Positions 1 through 5,341 of a stretch of DNA of 7,121 nt are shown here, piece after piece (position 1 is the stretch's first letter; every line of letters begins with the position of its first letter). The notes below the pieces were generated by a model. It had not been told where the DNA came from. It did not search any database and saw only the letters and a list, made by a program, of their open reading frames with translations. Origin of the DNA: an uncultured Eubacteriales bacterium. Its GTDB lineage: Bacteria > Bacillota_A > Clostridia > Christensenellales > Aristaeellaceae. The translations under genes and the position numbers were made by a program. The stretch covers positions 1 through 7,121 of the forward strand of contig CADBLV010000054.1 of assembly GCA_902795555.1 (NCBI GenBank). Reading direction: 5' to 3'.

Positions 1-603
1 CGGCGGACCCTGCCCCAGGACTGCGTGTTTGGATGGGAGGAGACAAAGCCCTTCCGGGACGGACACTATATGCTGATGCATTCGGTGATTTTCCGGACGC
101 AGCTGCTGCGGGACTGCGGGCTGGATCTGCCCAAACATACCTTTTATGTGGACGAGCTGTTTGTTTACTGCCCCCTGCCGCTGGTGGAAAAGATGATCTA
201 TCTGGATGTGGATTTTTACCGTTATTTCATCGGCCGGGAAGGTCAGTCGGTGCAGGAGAATGTGATGATCCAAAGGATCGATCAGGCTCTGAAGGTGAAC
301 CGGCTGCTGATTTCATCCGTGGATCCATTCAGCGTTCAGGAGAGGCGGAAACGCGCGTATATGCTGCATTTTCTCGAAATTGTTACCGCGATCAATTCGA
401 CCCTGCTGACCATCAGCGGGACGGAAGAAAACAGGCAGAAAAAAGAGGAACTGTGGGCCTATCTCAAAAAAGAAAACCCGAGAACCTATCAAACGCTGCA
501 CCGCCGGCTGGCCGGAAAGGTGCTCCAGATGAACGGCAAGCCAGTGAAGATGTTTTTACTGGGATTTTATAAGACCATGCAGAAGATTGTCGGATTTAAC
601 TGA
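1..603 (+). CDS. Glycosyltransferase family 2, C-terminal part (5' truncated)
   Basis: The frame is open from base 1 to a TGA at 601-603, giving 200 visible residues; the start lies left of the window, and the GTG at 25 is only an internal valine. The visible part resembles the C-terminal region of Clostridia family 2 glycosyltransferases, which move a sugar from a nucleotide donor to a surface glycan. The recognisable stretch is HSVIFRT followed by a Y-V-D-E-L segment, then FYRYFIGREGQSVQ and a following MIQRIDQALKVN, which I know as a recurrent block after the catalytic GT-A domain. The nucleotide-binding and DXD part is not in view, so donor and acceptor cannot be named. The last 25 residues are basic and hydrophobic (KMFLLGFYKTMQKIVGF), suggesting membrane association. 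A likely terminator follows within 10 bases. The family call is from memory of the family pattern; the truncation is seen directly. Confidence 0.82.
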   Translation, partial: RRTLPQDCVFGWEETKPFRDGHYMLMHSVIFRTQLLRDCGLDLPKHTFYVDELFVYCPLPLVEKMIYLDVDFYRYFIGREGQSVQENVMIQRIDQALKVNRLLISSVDPFSVQERRKRAYMLHFLEIVTAINSTLLTISGTEENRQKKEELWAYLKKENPRTYQTLHRRLAGKVLQMNGKPVKMFLLGFYKTMQKIVGFN

Positions 604-611
604 TACGATTA

Positions 612-668
612 AAAGAGACATGTTCCGGTTTCGCTCCCGCTTCGGGGACGAACAGAACATGTCTCTTT
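612..668. terminator. Bidirectional hairpin between convergent genes
   Basis: Bases 612-625 (AAAGAGACATGTTC) are perfectly complementary to 655-668, a 14-bp stem. The 29-base interior can fold further: TTCG at 630-633 pairs with CGAA at 649-652, and CCCG at 636-639 pairs with CGGG at 643-646. On both strands the stem has an A-rich 5' foot and a T-rich 3' foot, as in bidirectional rho-independent terminators. It lies 8 bases after the glycosyltransferase stop and 21 bases after the stop of the opposing SH3b gene, exactly where a shared terminator would be. The weak point is the short T-run (TCTCTTT on the plus strand). It could also act as a recognition palindrome. Confidence 0.72.
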
Positions 669-689
669 GATTCATGGATCATGAACGGC

Positions 690-1202
690 TTACTCCTGCG
701 TTTTCGCAGAAAGCTGATCCGCGGCTGTTTTATGAATCCAGCCCGTTGCGCCGCGAAGGCTGACGATCAGCCATTCTCCCTGATCTTTCAGAATGGGCAG
801 GGTGGTTCCCTTATCCAGAAGAGCGACTTTCGGCGCCGAAGTATCATCCCAGGCATAGACCGGTGTGGCCTCGTCCGTCCGATACCAGGCGGGATCGATG
901 ATCAGATAATCCGAGTTGACCCATCCGGAGGGACCGGCGTCCACCGCATCGGAGAGGAAGACCTGCGCCCAGCCGTTTTCCACATTCTGCACCGGGAAAC
1001 GGTCGCCATAACTGAGCTTCTTTACCGCTTTGGAATCCGCGGAAGGCTTTTGCCGAAGCGTCAGGCTTTCGCAGAGCACCACGGCCTCCAGACCGATCTG
1101 TCCTTCCCCCCAGGGCGGAAGAATTTCGGCATGGACCGCGGTGATGACGGACAGAAGCATCATCATCAGGGCTACCAAAAGGGCTTTTTTATGTTTCATC
1201 AT
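690..1202 (-). CDS. Secreted protein with two SH3b-like domains
   Basis: This encodes a 170-residue protein starting MMKHKKALLV. I chose the ATG at 1202-1200 because AAGGAGG (1210-1216, minus strand) sits 7 bases upstream; the in-frame TTG at 1208 is too close to that site to be used. Residues 1-25 are a signal peptide: a basic start, a hydrophobic core and a likely signal peptidase I site after AVHA. Two bacterial SH3-like modules follow. The first is at about 39-105 (LCESLTLRQKPSADSKAV, then a GWAQV strand and a GWVNSDYL end). The second is at about 112-158 (VYAWDDTSAPKVALLDKG, then GEWLIVS and GATGWIHK). SH3b domains typically bind peptidoglycan or surface ligands. No hydrolase or peptidase domain is present, so it is probably a binding or accessory envelope protein. 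It lies downstream of the 75-aa membrane protein gene with a 106-bp gap and may be cotranscribed with it. Domain assignment is fairly secure; the specific role is unknown. Confidence 0.88.
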   Translation of the reverse strand: MMKHKKALLVALMMMLLSVITAVHAEILPPWGEGQIGLEAVVLCESLTLRQKPSADSKAVKKLSYGDRFPVQNVENGWAQVFLSDAVDAGPSGWVNSDYLIIDPAWYRTDEATPVYAWDDTSAPKVALLDKGTTLPILKDQGEWLIVSLRGATGWIHKTAADQLSAKTQE

Positions 1203-1307
1203 GTTCAAACCTCCTTCTGATTTGGGTGCGTTTTTTCATTCATCGCGATGCGCCTTTGGGATGTTGCAGGGTGGATCAGCGAACCTTCCGGATTCGGCGA
1301 AACATAC

Positions 1308-1313
1308 TTTATA
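1308..1313 (-). promoter_or_regulatory. Possible extended -10 promoter for the SH3b gene
   Basis: On the minus strand TATAAA is preceded by TGG, making an extended -10 element (TG-N-TATAAA) about 100 bases upstream of the SH3b start. A poor -35 (TTTTCA) lies 15 bases further up, shorter than ideal. It overlaps the stop codon of the upstream 75-aa gene. It could provide independent expression of the SH3b gene, but read-through from the strong promoter at 1616-1645 explains expression equally well. I saw no convincing terminator in the 106-bp gap. Confidence 0.3.
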
Positions 1314-1536
1314 CCAACCTGAAGATGCTGAAAACGATCAGGGCCAGGCCGACGCCGGCAACGGCCGCAGCAATTTCACGGGCGATCTTCTGCGCTTCCT
1401 CCTGCGACTTTTTCCTGATTCCCGCCACTTTGAAAAGAAGGGGGGAACAGCCCGGATCCTTTGAAAACCACAGGGAAGCGGCGGCCAGCAGAAGGGCGGC
1501 GCCGAAGATGATCAGAAAAATCCAGACTTCGTTCAT
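1309..1536 (-). CDS. Small two-helix membrane protein, unknown function
   Basis: This is a 75-residue protein starting MNEVWIFLII at an ATG with GGGAGG about 5 bases upstream (1543-1548, minus strand), so the start is well supported. It has a hydrophobic helix at about residues 4-24, a polar and basic segment (GIRKKSQEEAQKIAREI, residues 39-55) likely to be amphipathic and cytoplasmic, and a second hydrophobic helix at about 56-73. There are no catalytic motifs. The layout (helix, charged connector, helix) resembles small Firmicutes membrane proteins such as the DUF3784 type, but the likeness is only in architecture and I do not assign it. It is first in a leftward unit with its own near-consensus promoter, followed by the SH3b secreted protein, and its 5' end faces the large anchored protein across a shared 290-bp regulatory region. 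It could assist secretion or sense the envelope; that is speculation. Confidence 0.72.
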   Translation of the reverse strand: MNEVWIFLIIFGAALLLAAASLWFSKDPGCSPLLFKVAGIRKKSQEEAQKIAREIAAAVAGVGLALIVFSIFRLV

Positions 1537-1578
1537 GAAGAACCTCCCGTGTTACAGGTCTTGCAGCTTCTCTGCCCG

Positions 1579-1592
1579 AGCGGCCTGCCGCT
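1579..1592 (-). other. Stem-loop in the leader of the 75-aa gene
   Basis: AGCGGC and GCCGCT are separated by two bases, which allows a 5-bp GC-rich stem with a 4-base loop in the predicted 72-base leader. Flanking GCAGC and GCTGC segments could close a larger structure around it. No T-run follows, so it is not a terminator; it may stabilise the leader or be chance in GC-rich DNA. Confidence 0.3.
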
Positions 1593-1615
1593 TCTCCGGC
1601 CTGCTGCTCCTCCTT

Positions 1616-1645
1616 ATCATAGTGCCGGAGATCATGGTTTGTCAA
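1616..1645 (-). promoter_or_regulatory. SigA-type promoter reading leftward
   Basis: On the minus strand a perfect -35 box TTGACA (1645-1640) is followed after 18 bases by TATGAT (1621-1616), one base from the consensus -10. Transcription should begin near 1609, leaving a leader of about 72 bases before the 75-aa membrane protein gene. Position and quality make this the main promoter for the leftward pair. Its -35 box lies 31 bp from the -35 box of the opposing promoter, so the two polymerases or a shared regulator could interfere. Confidence 0.8.
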
Positions 1646-1676
1646 CCTGTCGGATGAAGGATGTGTGTGCGCATTC

Positions 1677-1705
1677 TTGACGGGGAGGAAAAAACAGCTT
1701 ACAAT
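1677..1705 (+). promoter_or_regulatory. SigA-type promoter for the 1043-aa protein gene
   Basis: TTGACG (1677-1682) is separated by exactly 17 bases from TACAAT (1700-1705); each box is one base from consensus. The transcription start should fall near 1712, about 115 bases before the ATG at 1828. The start coincides with the left end of an exact 21-bp tandem duplication, so any factor bound there would block initiation or early elongation. The spacer contains a run of six A residues (1689-1694) that could add local curvature. Confidence 0.82.
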
Positions 1706-1713
1706 CATGATTA

Positions 1714-1755
1714 CAGACAAAGCCCGTGTCGTTCCAGACAAAGCCCGTGTCGTTC
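1714..1755 (+). repeat. Exact 21-bp tandem duplication at the transcription start
   Basis: Bases 1714-1734 are repeated without any mismatch or spacer at 1735-1755. Each unit starts CAGACAAAG and ends GTGTCGTTC and contains the interrupted dyad GACA-N7-TGTC. The copies are centred 21 bp apart, two helical turns, so identical dyads face the same side of the DNA. This is what paired operator sites for a dimeric regulator can look like; it could equally be a recent slippage duplication, or act in the RNA leader. The placement just downstream of a strong -10 box is seen directly; the operator role is inference. Confidence 0.9.
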
Positions 1756-1758
1756 TCT

Positions 1759-1775
1759 GTGAGCCTCAGGTTCAC
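1759..1775 (+). other. Leader hairpin of the 1043-aa protein gene
   Basis: GTGAGCC and GGTTCAC form a 7-bp stem (one G-U pair) around the loop TCA, about 50 bases upstream of the ribosome binding site. No T-run follows, so it is not a terminator by itself. No known riboswitch or T-box feature was recognised in 1712-1827; the rest of the leader holds only the 21-bp duplication and the Shine-Dalgarno site GAGGAGG at 1815-1821. Confidence 0.4.
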
Positions 1776-1827
1776 GTCAGATATTCTGTTTGGTTGATGT
1801 CCCCCATGATGACAGAGGAGGAACGAA

Positions 1828-4800
1828 ATGAATAAAAAATGGATTCTGTTTTTCGTCGCCGTCGGGGCGGCGGTGATTGCGCTGATCTGCTTTCTGTTTC
1901 TGGGGAACCGGGAACCCGATGTGGACAAATTCAGAGTGCAGATGAAGACGACGGCGGAGACGAAGGCTTCTTCGACGAAGGCACCTGCGACGCAGGCACC
2001 CGTGACGAACGCTCCTGCGACGCAGACACCCGTGAAAAACGAATCCGCTCAGGATACCGACGATCCTTTCGCTGTTGAGCTGAACGCCGTGCATCCGGAC
2101 ACGACGGAGACAGGCGCGGACGATTCATACGAGGTTGCGCTGTATACCGAACCTCCGGAAAAGAAAGCGACCCAGTCCGGGGGGGCGGGACAGGCGAAAG
2201 CGACCGCCGAGCCGCCGACGATCATAGAAAACAGCGCAACGGATCCGGACGACGAGGGCGAGGAAACCTTCGGAAAAGAAGCGATTTTTCAGACAGGAAA
2301 AGCCGGCGTGAATTTTGCCACGGGGGAAGGCCCGGGGAGCGCGGGATATCAGGAGGCGGACGGATACGGCATAGAAACGGTGATTGTTTACACGGCGGAG
2401 GAGATCGCGGCGGCACCGGCGGCCTCGGCTCCGGTTTCTCCCGCTGAGCCTGTGGCCAGCCTGGCGGGGATCACCGTGGATTTCGGAGCGGCGAGTCTGG
2501 CCAGCGAAAACGCCACGCTGACGGTACGCACGCTGCCGGACCGGACGGACGAGGCGAACGGCTTCGGTGTTTCCGCCTGGGATCTGGAACTGAGCGGGCA
2601 GGATGCCTTTGACGGACCGGTTGCCGTGACCCTTCCTTACGGCGACCTCGGCGGACAGAATCCAGCCGCGGTGATCATGCCGCAGCATTATAACGAGGAA
2701 CTGGGAAGATGGGAATACGTTTCCTATGACATCCATCCCGAAGCGGGAACGGTGACCGTTTATCTCCGGCATTTTTCGCCCGTGTCCGTGATCAGATGGC
2801 TTCTGGGACTGGACGAGGAGAAGGAGAAACTGGACAGCGCCCAAAGCCGGATGCTGAAGCTGGCGGTCATGCCGGAGCAGATCAAAGAGGAGATTGAGCA
2901 GAACCCGGAGATTCAGAAACAGCTGGCTGAATTCGGAACGATTATCAGCAGGGCCAAAGCGGATCAGAAGACGCTATATGAGAACGGCGGCATTCTGGAA
3001 CTGCTCTATAAAAATCTCGGAAACTGCTTTGATTCCGCCGCGCTTTCCACCTCCATGCTGGAATATGTGAAATATATCAAACCCAAAACTGCCGGAGTGT
3101 TTTCTGCCATCAGTCTGGCCTATCTGACCTATGACACGGGAAAGAAAGCCACCGACCAATATATGAACGGGAAGACGGGTGATTCCATCCTGACACTGCT
3201 GAAAGCCTCCCCGGATTTCATCGTGGGTCTGCTGAGCGTGAAGGCGGCCTCGGACGCCATTGCGGGCGTATCGACGCTGGCGATTGCGCAGCCGGAGATC
3301 CTGATGGCCGTGGGGGCTGTGTTCCTGGTGAAAAACCTGATGGACGCCAATTATCCAGCCGAAGCGGAACCGGAGAAAACCATGTCTCCCATGGACAAGA
3401 CGTATATCAACGCGCCATACGGCAATCTGTACTGGGACAGGCGAAGCCATGAAATGATTGCGATTCCGCCGGACATCAACGAAACATTCAACGACACGGC
3501 CATCCGGCAGATGCAAAACAGCGGGATCAAGCCTACCGACAATCCGGATTCCGACGTGATGATTCAGGTTTTTTTCGGCGACGAGCTCTGCAGGACGTAT
3601 TACACGAAAGAATTCCTGGAGGTTTATGAAGGCTTTAAAGCCCGAAGGGCCGCGTTCCGGGAGGCGGGGACGAACGAGCTGGGCACCTATCTGACGGATT
3701 CATACAGCATTGTGCGGCTGGGCCCGCTGTATGAAGACGTGAACGACTGGTGGAACCCCGGATGGCGGGATATTCTGAAATATATCCAGGAAACCCATCG
3801 CGAGGATCCGGAAAACTGGTTTCCGACGATGATGACCTATCTGGAGAAGGCGGACGAGGCGGCATACGAATATGCCTACGACAAGGGCATCTTCACGGGA
3901 TACAGCATTACCGACAATCAGCTTTCGTCCACCGACGTGATCGGGACGATTCTGGACCGGATGAAGAAGCGGAATATGTTCAAAAGCTTCAATCAGAACT
4001 GTCTGGCTGTGAGCGATGAGAAGAACATCGCCAGCCTGCAGGCCATGAAAAAGAACCAGAACCGCGTGGTTCGATTCCGGCTGCAGGACAAAGAAGGGAA
4101 GGCCATGACCTTCAACGAAACCGAATACGCGGGAAAATTCATCATCATGGACACCCATCCGAAGGAATACACGCTGACGGAACCCTGGGTGGTTGAGATG
4201 AATCAGCCGGATTATCTGACCTGCACCTATAACGGATACGCAATGGCCGGATCTCCGAAGAAGCTGCTGGTTTATGACAGCCGGGAGGCTTATCAGAACG
4301 GCGGGGAACCGCTGAAGGAGATCCCGCTGGAAAAGGAAGTGGGAGAGAAGAGCATTACGCACACGCTGAAGCTGCCCAGGGCCAGGCAGGAGGGGACGGT
4401 TTACCGATTTAAAGAAATGGCGAATATGGCCTTCGGAATCCACGGCGATATCCTGGTGAAGCTGATGTGGAGCGCGGCCGAGAATATGACGATTACCCTG
4501 CGGGAGGACGGAACCTTCTCGGCGCACGGCAGTTCGGAGACAGAAGAAAAACCGGAGCCCAAATGGGTAAGCACCGGGCTGCTGAACAGCAAGGCCGGAT
4601 ACTGGGCTTCAAGCTCCCATGCGTATCAGCTGTCCTTCGATCTTTCCGGACAGATTGAAAAGGACGGAAAACCGGGAAGCTGTACCATCAAAGGAAAGAT
4701 GGAAGGATGGTATGAATACACCCGGGGCGATTCCGTTCACAGGGAAACCCGCGAAAGCACCTTTGAGGGCATCGGAAGCGAAGCGCGGCTGGAACACTCC

Positions 4801-4959
4801 GAAGAAGGGGATCTGCTGATTGTCGGCTTCCTGCATCATGAGGACGACGGCCACTGCGAACTGAACGTCAAAGACACAACGAAATACGCCGATTCAGATC
4901 AAATCAAAACCGAAGACTCCGACTGGATCCTGAGATTCATGATGGTCAAAGAACCGTAA
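1828..4959 (+). CDS. Large membrane-anchored multidomain surface protein, unknown function
   Basis: This encodes 1043 residues; the ATG is fixed by GAGGAGG 6 bases upstream. Residues 4-26 are one hydrophobic helix after a short MNKK start. The sequence ALIC lacks a small residue before the cysteine, so it is not a lipobox, and no clear signal peptidase site follows, suggesting an N-terminal membrane anchor with the rest outside. Residues 41-70 are a Thr/Ala/Pro-rich linker with a repeated decapeptide. An acidic low-complexity stretch runs to about 205. Residues 210-322 look like a beta-sandwich (VAVTLPYGDLGG, then GRWEYVSYDIHPEAGTVTVY and the closing RHFSPVSVI), a pattern common in large clostridial surface proteins and perhaps ZU5- or Ig-like. 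Residues 328-508 are mostly helical, with Gly/Ala/Ser-rich hydrophobic segments near 419-436, 453-470 and 478-503. Residues 515-740 are mixed alpha/beta, rich in Trp and Tyr (DWWNPGWRDIL). Residues 745-860 are predicted beta. Residues 885-1040 are beta-rich and barrel-like, starting MTITLREDGTFSA. No LPXTG signal, no HEXXH and no recognised catalytic motif was found. The gene is intact and has its own promoter. Domain limits are estimates by eye. Confidence 0.9.
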   Translation: MNKKWILFFVAVGAAVIALICFLFLGNREPDVDKFRVQMKTTAETKASSTKAPATQAPVTNAPATQTPVKNESAQDTDDPFAVELNAVHPDTTETGADDSYEVALYTEPPEKKATQSGGAGQAKATAEPPTIIENSATDPDDEGEETFGKEAIFQTGKAGVNFATGEGPGSAGYQEADGYGIETVIVYTAEEIAAAPAASAPVSPAEPVASLAGITVDFGAASLASENATLTVRTLPDRTDEANGFGVSAWDLELSGQDAFDGPVAVTLPYGDLGGQNPAAVIMPQHYNEELGRWEYVSYDIHPEAGTVTVYLRHFSPVSVIRWLLGLDEEKEKLDSAQSRMLKLAVMPEQIKEEIEQNPEIQKQLAEFGTIISRAKADQKTLYENGGILELLYKNLGNCFDSAALSTSMLEYVKYIKPKTAGVFSAISLAYLTYDTGKKATDQYMNGKTGDSILTLLKASPDFIVGLLSVKAASDAIAGVSTLAIAQPEILMAVGAVFLVKNLMDANYPAEAEPEKTMSPMDKTYINAPYGNLYWDRRSHEMIAIPPDINETFNDTAIRQMQNSGIKPTDNPDSDVMIQVFFGDELCRTYYTKEFLEVYEGFKARRAAFREAGTNELGTYLTDSYSIVRLGPLYEDVNDWWNPGWRDILKYIQETHREDPENWFPTMMTYLEKADEAAYEYAYDKGIFTGYSITDNQLSSTDVIGTILDRMKKRNMFKSFNQNCLAVSDEKNIASLQAMKKNQNRVVRFRLQDKEGKAMTFNETEYAGKFIIMDTHPKEYTLTEPWVVEMNQPDYLTCTYNGYAMAGSPKKLLVYDSREAYQNGGEPLKEIPLEKEVGEKSITHTLKLPRARQEGTVYRFKEMANMAFGIHGDILVKLMWSAAENMTITLREDGTFSAHGSSETEEKPEPKWVSTGLLNSKAGYWASSSHAYQLSFDLSGQIEKDGKPGSCTIKGKMEGWYEYTRGDSVHRETRESTFEGIGSEARLEHSEEGDLLIVGFLHHEDDGHCELNVKDTTKYADSDQIKTEDSDWILRFMMVKEP
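1975..2034 (+). repeat. Coding tandem repeat of 30 bp, two copies
   Basis: Bases 1975-2004 and 2005-2034 match at 27 of 30 positions. They encode the decapeptides TKAPATQAPV and TNAPATQTPV in the linker just outside the membrane anchor of the 1043-aa protein. Shorter related ACGAAGGC units occur just upstream (1960-1980). Such Thr/Pro/Ala linkers usually form extended spacers that carry the following domains across the cell wall. A 30-bp in-frame repeat can gain or lose units without breaking the gene, so length may vary between strains. Confidence 0.85.
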
Positions 4960-4962
4960 ATA

Positions 4963-5009
4963 CCGGTCAGCACGACCGGAATCACCCCAAGGATAAAAGC
5001 ACGTTTTAT
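4963..5009. terminator. Two hairpins between convergent genes, probable terminator region
   Basis: CCGGTC at 4963-4968 pairs perfectly with GACCGG at 4974-4979 around a 5-base loop, 3 bases after the stop of the 1043-aa protein. A second, AT-only stem follows: ATAAAA at 4993-4998 with TTTTAT at 5004-5009. The facing gene ends at 5021, so both transcripts must stop inside this 61-bp gap. On the minus strand the GC stem is followed by TATTTA, a weak T-tract. Neither hairpin has a classic run of T residues, so efficiency in either direction is uncertain. Confidence 0.5.
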
Positions 5010-5020
5010 ACATATCTCTT

Positions 5021-5266
5021 TCAGACGCGGGAATAGGCGGCTTTGGCCGTGATGCCGCGGATGCGGCCCAGGGCGCCTGTGAGGGCATTGATTTCATCCC
5101 CGGGGGCGTCCATGGCCACACAGATGATGCTGATGTTCCGCTGCCGATAAGGCAGGCCCATGCGGCCGATGATATACTTAGAAAACCGGTGCAGCAGGTC
5201 GTTCAGCTCCTGAACGACCTGTTCGTTTTCCACGATGATGCTGATGATCGCCACACGCGTATCCAT
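5021..5266 (-). CDS. TM1266-family putative iron-only hydrogenase system regulator
   Basis: This is an 81-residue protein starting MDTRVAIISIIVENEQVVQE. It matches the TM1266 family closely in pattern: an N-terminal strand with IVEN, a helix ending in the conserved YIIGRMGLPY (31-40), then a strand ISIICVAMDAPGDEINALTG and a closing RIRGITAKAAYS. Members are short proteins of about 80-90 residues with an ACT-like alpha/beta fold, named for their frequent association with [FeFe]-hydrogenase maturation genes (hydE, hydF, hydG); their molecular action is not settled. I chose the ATG at 5266 because family members begin right before the first strand and a modest GGGTGA site lies 6 bases upstream; an in-frame ATG at 5323 would add 19 residues without a ribosome site. 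It follows the diguanylate cyclase gene by 75 bp on the same strand and may share its transcript. No hydrogenase or maturase gene is within view, so the usual context is missing or lies outside. Confidence 0.85.
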   Translation of the reverse strand: MDTRVAIISIIVENEQVVQELNDLLHRFSKYIIGRMGLPYRQRNISIICVAMDAPGDEINALTGALGRIRGITAKAAYSRV

Positions 5267-5341
5267 GGTTTCACCCGCTTTGCTGATTTCAGCTGTTCTG
5301 CCGGATCGGACGAAACTGTGCATTCCGACTGTGATTCCGGA

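Noticed and set aside
33..572. Overlapping plus-strand frame inside the glycosyltransferase
   Set aside because: Out-of-frame shadow with unusual composition and no family pattern; the other frame carries the recognised motifs.
612..668. GAAC/GTTC palindrome as a LexA (SOS) box
   Set aside because: The Gram-positive box needs GAAC and GTTC separated by four bases; here the arms are 29 bases apart and lie between convergent gene ends, not at a promoter.
1203..1208. TTG start two codons earlier for the SH3b protein
   Set aside because: It is only one base from the AAGGAGG site, too close for initiation; the ATG at 1202 has ideal 7-base spacing.
1714..1755. The 21-bp duplication as a CRISPR remnant
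   Set aside because: The copies abut with no spacer and there are only two; no cas gene is nearby.
1712..1827. Leader of the large gene as a riboswitch
   Set aside because: Only one short hairpin and the tandem repeat are present; I recognise no conserved riboswitch core and no terminator-antiterminator pair.
3700..4527. Minus-strand open frame of 275 codons inside the 1043-aa gene
   Set aside because: Low-complexity His/Arg/Leu-rich translation with no start signal, fully inside a well-supported gene; a shadow frame.
5267..5323. Longer start (ATG at 5323) for the TM1266-family gene
   Set aside because: It would add 19 residues (MHSFVRSGRTAEISKAGET) not typical of the family and has no ribosome binding site upstream.
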